Part shown: positions 39,591 through 50,419 of the stretch, one piece after another
Position numbering within the stretch: the stretch's first letter is position 1
How the letters are laid out: the number at the start of each line of letters is the position of its first letter
Assembly (NCBI GenBank): GCA_028753945.1
Contig: JAPNXP010000004.1
Location: forward strand, 2,852,001-2,916,000
Reading direction: 5' to 3'
Length of the DNA stretch: 64,000 bases
From: Hexactinellida sp. DTS-2022
Taxonomy: Eukaryota; Porifera; Hexactinellida
Notes under the pieces: model-generated
The model's input: only the letters and a program-made list of their open reading frames with translations
Told to the model about the DNA's origin: nothing
The model's database searches: none
Position numbers and translations under genes: made by a program

Positions 39591-41171
39591 CGCCAAGTCA
39601 TCAACGCCCAAGTTGTGAAGAACCATTTGTTAATTAGTCGGAGTCACAAGGAACGGTAGACAAATTTGAAGTTTGTTTCTATCATAAACCATCTTGAGTT
39701 TAATGCCATTCATTCATTATGTATTGATAATAAATTATATTATTAGTAATTTATTTTAGCAATGTTATCCATGGTTGGTTGAGTTGAGTCAACAAATTCC
39801 TTATATTATATTATTTTATTTAATCCATTGTATAGTAAGACTAGAATTAAATAGAAGCCAGCTGGAATTTATAAGTTAAATCAATCTAATTATCGCAAGT
39901 TGAATCACTAGAGTAGGATTTAACAAGTTAAATCAATATAATTATTACAAGTTGAAACAATAGAATTAGATTTAACACTTTACTGAAATTGAAGTGTCAG
40001 TAAACAAAGAAATTTCAACCCCCATTTATGGCAGAAATTGACCCCTTTATTGAAAAATTTCTTCTCCCATCAGACGCAGAATTTTATGGTGAATCCAAAT
40101 GTGAAATAAAATTTTGGGGTTTAGTAAAACATTTTTTGAGTTATGGACCAGACAAATTTTGAAAGGTGTTAAAGATGTGTCAAAAATTTGTTAATACAAA
40201 ATCGTAACCCCAGGTGCAAATTAGACGTCGACTCCGAATCTACATGCCAAGTTTCAGCCCTCTATGTATACAGGTGTGGCCAGGGCACCTGCTACGGAGA
40301 AATAATAATAATAATAAAAAATCCTAAATTTCAGCCTGTGCCGACGGATGTTCCTTTGGTGGCACTATATTTTGTTTGTGGTTTTTGATAGTGCCTCCAA
40401 AGGAACATGCTGTCGGCACAGGCTGAAATTTAGGATTTTTTTTTCGCCAAGTCATCAACGCCCAAGTTGTGAAGAACCATTTGTTAATTAGTCGGAGTCA
40501 CAAGGAACGGTAGACAAATTTGAAGTTTGTTTCTATCATAAACCATCTTGAGTTTAATGCCATTCATTCATTATGTATTGATAATAAATTATATTATTAG
40601 TAATTTATTTTAGCAATGTTATCCATGGTTGGTTGAGTTGAGTCAACAAATTCCTTATATTATATTATTTTATTTAATCCATTGTATAGTAAGACTAGAA
40701 TTAAATAGAAGCCAGCTGGAATTTATAAGTTAAATCAATCTAATTATCGCAAGTTGAATCACTAGAGTAGGATTTAACAAGTTAAATCAATATAATTATT
40801 ACAAGTTGAAACAATAGAATTAGATTTAACACTTTACTGAAATTGAAGTGTGAGTAAACAAAGAAATTTCAACCCCCATTTATGGCAGAAATTGACCCCT
40901 TTATTGAAAAATTTCTTCTCCCATCAGACGCAGAATTTTATGGTGAATCCAAATATGAAATAAAATTTGGGGGTTTAGTAAAACATCTTTTTAGTTATGG
41001 ACCAGACAAATTTTGAAAGGTGTTAAAGATGTGTCCAAAATTTGTTAATCAAAAATCGTAACCCCAGGTGCAAATTAGACTTCGACTCCGAACCTACATG
41101 CCAAGTTTCAGCCCTCTATGTATACAGGTGTGGCCAGGGCACTTGCTACGGAGAAATAAAAATAATAAAAA

Positions 41172-41415
41172 TAAAGGCAGTAAGATTAGAACTGGGCCAC
41201 TATACTATAGTATAGTCGGCACAGTAAAAATATAATATATTAAAGGCAGTAAGATTAGAACTGGGCCTCTAAACTATAGTTAGCCGGCACAATAAAATAA
41301 TAAAGGCAGTAAGATTAGAACTGGGCCACTATACTATAGTATAGTCGGCACAGTAATAAAGGCAGTAAGAGTAGAACTGGCCCACTATACTATTGTATAG
41401 TCGGCACAGTAATAG
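41172..41415. repeat. Palindromic minisatellite, left block
   Basis: Four units of roughly 50-70 bp read AAAGGCAGTAAGATTAGAAC, TGGGCC, ACTATACTATAGTATAGT, CGGCACAGTAATA. The 18 bp core is a perfect palindrome; some units have a shortened core. The block follows directly after the last truncated 854 bp unit. Confidence 0.9.
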
Positions 41416-41422
41416 AAAAAAA

Positions 41423-43279
41423 CAGGGATGGATCCACCGGAGGGTTGCCCCCCAATAATGGCTCAGGGGGAGTGCGAACCCCCCCCCCCCTACCAAGAAT
41501 ATTATATACTAGCGCGCGCTTCGCTTGCTAGGTCGCTGCCAAATTTAACAATGTGAAATTTTAATGATTACGTCATCATGCTATAATGAGCTAGCATAGT
41601 GGCGATCTGGTGTAACCACCATGTCCGATTTGCTCCCGGTTGAGCGATACCAAGTTTGGCGAACTCAAATGAGCGAAACCTAATTAGGCGAAACATAATT
41701 GGGCGAAACCACATTGAAACTATTGAACGATGCTATTATTCAATGAAACCTTAGTATTGCATAGGTCTAACTCCACTATTTTTTTGATTAGTGATGACAA
41801 ATAGACACCTCAGGGATACTTCATTTGTATAATTTAATTCACTATAAATTCGTTGAAATTCTATGTTAACTATCTAAAGGGTTATTTTCAACATGGCATC
41901 AAATTATGAGACCACAAAAAAGTGTCCTGCTATTGCTTTCGAAGGCTATTCCTACAGATTTGATAAATTTATGTCCAGTAACACACAAAAACGATGGCGG
42001 TGTCTTACTTTGGGACTGTATTGGGTGCTATATACTGCTAACAATAATAGAAAATACTAATAGCCGTCTCCAAATTCCTCATCGCGATCATTGCATTTCT
42101 GACCCAGAGGGAAAATGTATTGAAAAGGTGGTATCGGATTTAAAAAGCAAAGTTCGTACACAAGTAGTCCCAATCACAACATTGTTGACGAATCAGCTGC
42201 AATGCTCTCTCAAACTCCGACAATTGCATCACGCTTTCCTCTCTTTTGTCTGCTCGATTCTTCTCTTTATAGAGAGAGACTAACTAATTTTCCTAAGCTA
42301 CCTACATCCATACTCGCTTTAGAACTTCCAAATTGTATTTTACAAACAATTGCTGGTTCTAACTTCGATCTATATTCTTCTCCAACTAATGATATACTTA
42401 TCTTCGGGACTAAAAGTAATATTAATAAATTATCTATGAAATCACACTGGTGTGTCGATGGAACGTTTAAAAGTGTACGTAATTTATTTATGCAACCTTT
42501 CAGTATTAATGTATTCGAAGGAGATAAACTTATTCCACTCATCTACTGTTTACTTACAGTTAAAACACGTGTAATGTATTCAGAAGTTTTTCGCTATCTC
42601 AAGGATAAGGCAAGCAGTTTAAATGTGGTCTTATAGCCCACTCTGTTGACATGTGATTTCGAAGCTGCTCTTATTGCTAGTATTAGAATAGAATATCCAA
42701 CTGCACATATCCGCGGGTGCGACTTTCATTTTACTCAAGCTATTTACCGACATGCACAGTCTCTAGGTTTCACGATGAAAACAGCCGACTGGACATACGA
42801 AAGCAACTAGCTCTTGCATTTGTTCCATAGTGCAGGTACCTCTAATATTTGAGAACTTAAAGTCAATGCTTTCTCAATTACAACCACTTTTTGAGTATTT
42901 TGAAAGATAAGGGATCAAGATAGTCGATCTTGCACTCTGGAACATGCATGAGGTACAGCGACGAACGAATAATAACCTCGAGGGATGGCATTTGCGTTTG
43001 AACCGGAAAGTTGGCAAGGCACACGCCAATATTTATGAATTCATTTCAAAACTAATTCAGGAGCAAGGGGTGACAGAAACTCTATTAGCACAAATTGGTG
43101 CTGGAAATATCAGTGTACAATCAAAAAATAATAAATATAAACAAATTAATGATTAATAGAAAAACTCATTAATTACTACAATTCAGAAAACATTAATATA
43201 GATGAATTTCTTGTTGGAATAGCCCTAAGGTCCAATCCAGGGCATTGCACCCCAGATATTTTGTGCTGGATCCATACTG
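41423..43279. mobile_element. Putative MULE element inserted in the palindromic minisatellite
   Basis: Minisatellite text stops at about 41415 and resumes at 43286. The insert begins CAGGGATGGATCCACC and ends with the complement of CAGTATGGATCCAGC, an imperfect TIR over about 14 bases. No clean target duplication was found, so the boundaries are tentative. A MULE transposase remnant occupies 41893-43156. GC-rich homopolymer runs at 41445-41500 may be a further small insertion. Confidence 0.5.
41893..43156 (+). pseudogene. FLYWCH-MULE transposase, frameshifted
   Basis: From ATG 41893 the frame reads FEGYSYRFDKF and KRWRC, the start of a FLYWCH zinc finger. It is completed in another frame by IPHRDHCISDPEG, which supplies the His-x-x-His region, and LKSKVRTQVVP. 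From about 42205 a third segment has the MULE catalytic landmarks: HWCVDGTFKS (first Asp at 42457), PLIYCLLTVKT, a stop at about 42634, then CDFEAALIASI (second Asp at 42655) and GCDFHFTQAIYRHAQ. After more stops, LWNMHEVQRRTNNNLEGWH (about 42935-43000) and the C-terminal helical part run to 43156. Order and motifs match animal Mutator-like transposases. Several frameshifts and stops make it inactive. Confidence 0.88.
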
Positions 43280-43285
43280 GATATT

Positions 43286-43466
43286 GAAAGGCAGTGATTT
43301 CAATAATGGGCCACTATAGTATAGTATAGTCGGCACAGTAATAATAATAAAGGCAATCATTTCAATAATGGGCCACTATACTATAGTATAGTCCGCACAG
43401 TAATAATAATAAAGGCAGTGATTTCAATAGTGGGCCACTATACTATAGTATAGTCGGCACAGTAAA
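43286..43466. repeat. Palindromic minisatellite, right block
   Basis: Three units of AAAGGCAGTGATTTCAATAA, TGGGCC, ACTATACTATAGTATAGT, CGGCACAGTAATAATAAT, in the same orientation as the left block. The leader differs slightly (GATTTCAATAA instead of AGATTAGAAC), so the two blocks are separate subfamilies. Confidence 0.9.
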
Positions 43467-43867
43467 ACCAGAAGGTGCAGTGGGAAAAAGGGCAAATAGA
43501 CAATTTGGTAGGAGATAGCCACAAATGAAGTATTTCTGAAGTATAGGTTATTGTAGCGTCAAACCGAATCGCATCAACAAAAACGATGTATGTAATCTCA
43601 AAAAGAGTTGTTTTGGACGACCGATGTAATTTTTTAATTAATTATATTTTTGGTTTTGTAACAATCATTTATTATTCAACCATGATTGTTTATCATAAAT
43701 CTTAACTTTGAGGAAAAATTAAAATTTCAAATTCCATGAAAATATGGTATTGCATTAAATTTAAAGAGGCTAGCTAGATTGATGAAGAGTTAAATTCACA
43801 CAGGTGTAAGTACTCTTTTAAGAACCGTACCTCGTTCTTGGTAGCATAGTTGTAATTGTGGAACATA

Positions 43868-44512
43868 CAGTAACCGGACAAAAGTATTCGACCACCCAAC
43901 ATTTTCCCATTGAAAATAGTACTATAGTAGGCCTAATCAGGCTTTCATCTAGGCAAAATTTCCCGCGCGCCTAGATTAAGTTTGAGCTCGCTCACACGCG
44001 CCTAAAATACTCAATTTGTATTACGTCTATGGGAGCATCTCTCAATTTTCGCGCGCCTAGAAAAGTTTCCCTTTGAAATTACGCGCCTGCAGGCGTATCG
44101 CATACGCCTGGATGAAACCCTGGGCCTAATAATATTGTTTAATGTATTAAAACTTTATGACATATTGTTATTTTGAATTCAGATTCGTATTCTACGCAAT
44201 CGCATTACCCATTGTAGATGCCTTCAATTTCATCAAATGGCAACATGTGCCACCAGTTCCCATCTCTCCCATAGTGGCAATTTGGGAAAAGTGGTGCATA
44301 GTGGCACAGGAAGATAATTTTTAACCAAATCATAAAGGGATTGAATTGTAAGCTCCTACAATTGTTAATTCGAATGTGCAGAATACGAATATGTAATCGA
44401 AATAGCAATATCTCATGTAATTTTAGAACGCCATCTTCCATCGTTAACCCCACTATAGTATTATTTTCAATGGGAAAATGTTGGGTGGTTGAATACTTTT
44501 GTCCGGGTAGTG
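43868..44512. mobile_element. 645 bp Tc1/mariner-type MITE, TA TSD
   Basis: The left end CAGTAACCGGACAAAAGTAT and the complement of the right end CACTACCCGGACAAAAGTAT are inverted repeats. They extend about 60 bases through CCACCCAACATTTTCCCATT. TA flanks both ends (43866-43867 and 44513-44514). No transposase is present. A second element sits inside at 43938-44122. Confidence 0.9.
43938..44122. mobile_element. 185 bp hAT-type MITE nested in the Tc1/mariner MITE
   Basis: The ends CAGGCTTTCATCTAGGC and CAGGGTTTCATCCAGGC (complement) are inverted repeats. The perfect 8 bp TSD GGCCTAAT lies at 43930-43937 and 44123-44130. The interior is rich in CGCGCGCCTA motifs. Confidence 0.92.
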
Positions 44513-44814
44513 TAGGTAGCGCCTAAATTTCTTCAAAATCTAATAAAATTATCTTAAAGAAATTTTAAAAGCATTAAAGAATTCCTAACTTGATGTGCTG
44601 ATTGATAGGTTTGAGTTAAATAACTATTGTTCTTGAATAGAAACAATAAAATATTTGGAAACATCCGAAGATGTATTAAAATAGAAAATTCTAATTTTAG
44701 CCAATTTTAGTAAATTGAAAGGGGTAGGCAGCGACCTTAGATCGGTTAGGAAATCTATAGACACGTTCACTCACTTAACAACCATATGCATTTTATAGAG
44801 AATTTTCTCTAGTT

Positions 44815-45650
44815 CAGGGGTCGGCAACCTTTTCAGCCTACGGGCCAGATTGAGTAATTACTGCATTATTCGGACCAAGCGATTTACTATCCTTTGGTCA
44901 TACTCGTAATTTCCATTGTAGAATTGTTAATTATGACTAAATATCATTGACTTTTCTAAGTTTTCCTAATAATATTGTTGTGAAGCGGAGTGCGCGCTTA
45001 GACGGAAACGTTATAGATACACCGTACTATTATTACTTGAGAATACTGACAATAGAGAAAAACAGAAATAATGCTGGTATGCAATACTAAACTAACTAAT
45101 TGACTCTAATATATACTAGCACTAGTGAATACCTATACTATTCTAAGTGGGGGGTCTGGTATATACTAATTCGGTCTAACAATATTACCATTATTATTTA
45201 TAAAAATATTGTACACCCTTGCAAATCCGATCCTTGCTAGTCCGAACAGCAGATCCAAAACTATTTTTCATATAAATTGGAAAAAAATTGAATATTATAA
45301 TGGAATTGTGAAAAATGTCTTAGAAAAGTATTTAGGTAGTATACTATGTTTAATAGATGTTTAGCTTGGATTTAAAGGGTTTGGACTTGTTTCGTTCAAA
45401 TTATCAGGATCTCATTTTATAGAGACTTTAATATAGAAATCGTATTACTACTTCACTAATCCGTACAATTTCACAATCGGAACAGAATTTCTTTGAATCG
45501 CAACACCTCTAGCGAGGGTGTATGATGTTGGATTTCATTTGAATGACCGAATCGGGGGTCACGATGAGCAGGTTTATAGAGAGCAGCGGGCCGGATAATT
45601 TCGCCTCGCGGGCCAGATCTGGCCCGCGGGCCGGGGGTTGCTAACCCCTG
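44815..45650. mobile_element. 836 bp hAT-type MITE (CAGGGGTYRGCAACC ends)
   Basis: The ends CAGGGGTCGGCAACC and CAGGGGTTAGCAACC (complement) are followed on both sides by CGGGCCAGAT-type text. The flanks CTCTAGTT (44807-44814) and TTCTAGTT (45651-45658) form an 8 bp TSD with one mismatch. No coding sequence was recognised. Confidence 0.9.
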
Positions 45651-45658
45651 TTCTAGTT

Positions 45659-46717
45659 TATTATAAACTTATTTAAATTTCTGGCCAAAAACAGGCAAAA
45701 TAAGTACGAGGACTAAATATGGGAAATAAATATATTTAAAATGTTTCTAGAGTGGGATAGACAAAATGTATGCTCATCTAAAACCGTAAGGGGGTTATTA
45801 TTACTATTTCAGTATTAACCTACGATAAAAATTGATTCGAATAAGCTTATATGCTGCTTTTATATTGTTATAAATAATAGAAACTCTTACATTCGCTTGG
45901 AATGCGTATGTAATGACTCTACTCAAATTGAAATATTTGAACTACCAATTGGAATGTGCTAAAAATAATTACATTTCTTTGATCCTTAGCTATCTTAGAA
46001 ATAAAAAATATATCAATTTTACGCATATAGAGGAATTAGAAATAACGTTATTTCCACTGGTTGGTCCACTGTGCCGCGCGCGCGCGCGCGTGCACGCATG
46101 CATGGTGGTAATTAATCTCTGATTTAAAGCATTATGCCATCCTTCTGGTTAGTGCTAATTTGGATGAAACTCGATTATGCATATCCGATATCCTTATTGG
46201 CAAAGGTGGTACTCTTGGCTATATTTTTGAAGTCTTTGATCGAGGTAATTAAAGAGAAATATTTAGCGAGTTCTAAATGCTTAATCTCGAAAATCTACCA
46301 TGAATTTCAAAAAACAATCAATTACATCATTATCAAGTAAGAACGTAGGCCTTGGTAAACATCTTCATCCGGATTGAGAATTCCATAAACTTCTAGATAT
46401 TGCCACTACGTAATCCTTTTTACTTAAATTTGACTGAGCATTTATTAAGATTATACCCCAATGGATGCCTTCTCCATATTTTATTATATCTATATAAATC
46501 GATCATAAAATATCTTAAAAGTATGACGTTCAGTTTGTGATCGAAAATTCAAAAAGGTCTTGAAAACTAGTCTGGTTTCCGGGCGATGTCATCTATAACA
46601 ACAAAATGAACAAATGGACTTAAATATCAGAAGAAAAAAGTCTAACGACGAAAGGTCCGACGACAAAGTGGCAGACATTCGAAAACCATGAATATCTCAA
46701 AATTTGAATTATGGTTA
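45659..46717. other. AT-rich spacer with a CG-alternating run, no gene seen
   Basis: Open frames here (for example 45913-46122 and 46134-46340) have no recognisable motif. A GCGCGCGCGCGCGCG run followed by TGCACGCATGCATG at about 46074-46103 is a potential Z-DNA tract in otherwise AT-rich DNA. Confidence 0.5.
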
Positions 46718-48107
46718 AGGGTATCCCATTATGGAGAAAAACCGGAAATTTTGCTCCAAAAAACAACATAAATTAATTTTTTTTTTTTACCAAACACTAC
46801 CGAAGGACCATAACTAACGTTTGTATATGGTTTTGAGCCAGGTCCAAGCGTATTTTCTGAGTTATGAGCTATTTTGTACAGCGTATCACGGGGTTCTCCA
46901 CTTTGAACTATTATCAGTACTGTATTCCTCAACAATGGTAAGATTGGTGGTATCATTACTCTATCCTAGCAATCAATGACGAAAATAAACAACAATTGAT
47001 CAAAAAAAATTCGCAAAAAGTGAAAATCTAAACATTTATGGTCTATAATCTCATTCGAGGGTACGTTTTCTTGTCCATTTTCTATCTCAGGCACCCGAGC
47101 AGCTAGCATCAACACATACGTCTCAAAATGCTCGCAATACACAACTTCCTATACGTACATAATACATTTTGGGACCCTAACACCCTCCGTTTTCAAAATG
47201 ATCCCTATATGGGCATGCAATGTGCCCAATTTTGATGACACAGCAAAATCTATATCAACGAAAGTATAAACTCTAGAGTTTAGCTCTAACATTCTATTCA
47301 CATCAATATCCTACTACAAAGTCATTGAAAGTACAAATGAGACTCATAATCCAATGGTCACTCTTCTATAAATTTACATACCCATATATGGTGGTGTCAT
47401 TTCAGAAATGAAACCATGAACTTTGAAATTAAATAATGTGCTAGAGTTAAGTTCCAACTTCCTAGTAACATCAATAATCCTTTTTAAGTTAGATGGTATA
47501 GTTATCGAATACTACTTCGTAAATTTAATCGTGTGGGGATTCTTTGCGGCCTTTTTCTCAAAATAATATAAATGCCGGTGTTTGGGGGCTAATGTCACGG
47601 AGTGTGACGAAATCAAGATAGGTTAAGAGCTCAAAAAATTTCTACAAGTTCTAGACCACTAACATTTAGCTACGAGTGATTGAATAAGCAAAAAACACCA
47701 TAATTCTACTAATAAGAGAGAAACAATCTCATAACTAAATACATATTCAAATATCCCTACCTCAGACTTTGTCCCCTTCATATTCGTTGAAGAAATTTCG
47801 AAATCTCATTTTATTCGAAATAGCTTCGAAAGATATTGCTTTTATATAGTTGAATTGAGCTAGAGAACATTCTAGAACAATTCAGAAACTATATACAAGC
47901 TTGACACTATCTATGTTATATTGAATAGACGCACATAACTGTATATTAAAAGAATCCATACCTAGACAAAACAATTCAATATGCACTTGAATGAATAAAT
48001 TCTTGGCTATTTTTAAGCTGATCAACTTGTGTTATTACTTAGAAGTATTCAGAGAATCTATAGACATGTTCTACAGTGATTTATCAGTTTCCTATAAGGG
48101 ATACCGT
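46718..48107. mobile_element. 1390 bp TA-flanked non-autonomous element, copy 1
   Basis: It starts AGGGTATCCC and ends GGGATACCGT, with TA on both sides (46716-46717 and 48108-48109). It shares most of its length with a second copy at 56189-57581: CAACAATTGATCAAAAAAAA, CGAGGGTACGT, CTTGTCCATT, CATATATGGTGGTGT and others occur in the same order. The matching length (1390 and 1393 bp) supports these boundaries. No transposase frame. Confidence 0.82.
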
Positions 48108-48798
48108 TATAGGAAGTAGCATAACCAGGATGTTTTTGGCTGAAGCTGCCAAAGTCAGGAACGCTTAAAAGGCTATATAGAATAGAGATAAAGATATATA
48201 GATATATAATACAACAAAAAGGATATGTGATTAAATACAGTGACTAGATCACAGTAAATGAATAATGGATGTATAAATATTACTTGTAGCTCCCCTGTAA
48301 TAAATGTCTAAAGATGTTTCAATAGCAAAAAAATTGAATGAAACTAATTATAAAATTTCAAAAAATTTTATCGCCAAATCTTTTACTATCTGTTTGCTTA
48401 GGGCAGGCCTAGCCCCGAGGCCCTACTGGGTTAAGGTAGTGTTTCAAGGTAACCTTTGGACCCTCTCACAATATGGGAGTTCCGCAACTTCCGCTGTATA
48501 ATTCCCACTCCAATCAGAGCTACATGACTTCTTTCTTAGATATGGAGAAATGTGATAATGTAATTAATCGTATATAATTGGTACTCTATGTATGAGAATA
48601 AAAGATTAAATTTAAGAAACTTGGTCATTAATGATGTAAAAATTTTATAACACCATACGTGACCTACGTTATTACAAGGCCTATTCAGTGTTATCAAAAT
48701 GTGGACTATGGATACTGTCGAAGGCCATTGTAAAATAGAGGGCACTTCTTTATCTCAATTATTAGTAATGGTAGACCTGAATATGTTTTGTAACTATA

Positions 48799-49246
48799 CA
48801 GGGGGGGGGGGGGGGCCCATCGGAGAACTTCAGTGGTGTATCCAGCATTATCCTGAGGGGTATGCTTTGGAGCGAGCTTAGCGAGCGATAGTAAGGGGGG
48901 GTCTGGGGGGCAAGACCCCCAGAAATTTTTAAAAATATTAGAAGCTCAAACATGGATGTACAGCTATCTTGTCACATAGTAGGAGGAGTGTAATATTGTG
49001 CAGTTGTACCAAATTATAAATAACAACATATCCCTTTTGGAAACCAGTTATGAGGGGGTTGTTTGAACACCCAAATCCCCCCCCCCCCCTGGATACGCGA
49101 CTGAACTTTCAGTGCTTTTGTACAGATAAAATAGCTAGATAAGGGCCCCCAAGGGGGCCCTTATCTAACTAGGAGCCCGAATTAGGAACCCCCAAGGGGG
49201 GCCCAGCGGGGATTCCCCGCTGGCTTGTATGGCCAGGACGCCCCTG
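48799..49246. mobile_element. 448 bp hAT-type MITE in the left foldback arm
   Basis: It begins CAGGGGGGG and ends CCCCTG, with flanks TAACTATA (48791-48798) and CAACTATA (49247-49254), an 8 bp TSD with one mismatch. The uninterrupted sequence is preserved in the right arm of the foldback, which confirms the insertion. It contains another small element at 48831-49103. Confidence 0.85.
48831..49103. mobile_element. 273 bp MITE nested in the previous MITE
   Basis: Ends CAGTGGTGTATCCAG and CTGGATACGCGACTG are imperfect inverted repeats of the same type as the 28770 element. AACTT borders both sides (48826-48830 and 49104-49108). The inside has the CGAGCTTAGCGAGCG motif and paired G and C runs. 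Confidence 0.75.
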
Positions 49247-50419
49247 CAACTATATGGTAACATCCGAATATGATATATAGAACCTTTCAGAATTGAAATA
49301 TGTCATCATTTGATGACGTAATCGTCAATTTTCGTTCGAATTATCATGTTTTTAAAGCCCTGTTTTAACAGTTAAACGCGTTATATATGTTCAACATTGG
49401 TACATGATGATACCCAGACCTAGTTAAATAAAATATATCAAAATTATAATAGGAATGTTGACACATTCCTCGGTTGTCAGGCAAATGTATTTTTCCTAAA
49501 ATGAGCCATAACACCAAAACTATAATTGTTATGTAAACTAGACCACGCCTCATCTATCCGCAATAGGTGACTTCCTACTCATCGATAGTACATTTTCTAT
49601 GCCTTACTTTATACTTTTTGAGTTAATGAGATAATTAACTCGTATTCCGTAAATGGTACTGAGCTCATAAACTCAAAAAGTATCAAAGTAAGGCATAGAA
49701 AATGTACTATCGATGAATAGGAAGTCACCTATTGCGGATAGATTTGGTGTTATGGCTCATTTTAGGAAATTTACATTTGCCTGACAATCGAGGAATGTGT
49801 CAATATTCCTATTATAATTTTGATATATTATATTTAATTAGGTCTGGGTATCATCATATACCAATGTTGAACATATAAAACGCGTTTAACTGTGTTAAAA
49901 CAGGGCTATAAAAACATGATAATTCGAAAGAAAATTGACATTTACTTCATCAAATGATGACATATTTCAATTCTAAAAGGTTCTATATATCATATTCGGA
50001 TGTCCCCATATAATTACAAAACTTATTCAGGTCTACCATTACTAATAATTGAGATAAAGAAGTGCCGTCTATTTACAATGGCCTTCGACAGTATCCATAG
50101 TCCACATTTTGATAAAACTGAATAGGCCTTATTATAACGTAGGTCACGCACCATACTATCTATACTTACACTATAAAATGTTCGCACCCTTGAATTTCTA
50201 CATTGAAAATCAGGTATTAAAGGACAACCAATCCCACCGGGTAGACTATAAATTTTTTAAATGGTGTTTAAAAAAGAGATTATGCACCTAAAGTATAATC
50301 TCAGAACAATATATTGCATGTAAATAAGCAAGAAAAAGTACTTAATCAGTTTTAGTTCATAAATTGTATACTAATTAAGAGTAAACAACATCAAACAAGA
50401 AACAGACTGCTGAACTTAA

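Larger units (their letters stand above)
36740..41165. repeat. Tandem array of about 854 bp units, each with a long hairpin
   Basis: Shared text (GAAGCCAGCTGGAATTTATAAG, AGTTAAATCAATATAATTATCG, CGTAACCCCAGGTGCAAATTAG, TTTCTATCATAAACCATCTT) recurs in order. Units start near 36750, 37600, 39000, 39855 and 40709. The 39001-39854 and 39855-40708 units are almost identical (exact spacing 854 bp). The first two are diverged and the second is followed by about 500 bp of unrelated or shuffled sequence (38300-38815). The last is cut at about 41165 where the palindromic minisatellite starts. Short frames across the hairpins are incidental. Confidence 0.88.
48658..50148. mobile_element. Foldback element with arms of about 500 bp
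   Basis: The sequence from CGTGACCTACG (48658) inward to 49624 is repeated as an inverted copy from 49671 to 50148. It includes AATGTGGACTATGGATACTG, CAATTATTAGTAATGGTAG, TGATGACATATTTCAATTC and ATAGAAAATGTACTATCGAT. The spacer is only about 46 bp. The left arm is longer because a 448 bp MITE (48799-49246) sits in it. Apart from that the arms differ by small indels. No coding region. Confidence 0.88.

Noticed and set aside
45913-46340. Two small open frames of about 68-69 codons
   Set aside because: No motif, AT-rich residue bias, and one passes through the CG-alternating tract. No splice or start context supports a gene.
48390-48500. GC-rich stretch resembling a tRNA
   Set aside because: The text GGGCAGGCCTAGCCCCGAGG can fold, but no acceptor stem, T-loop GTTCRAAT or anticodon arm can be placed.
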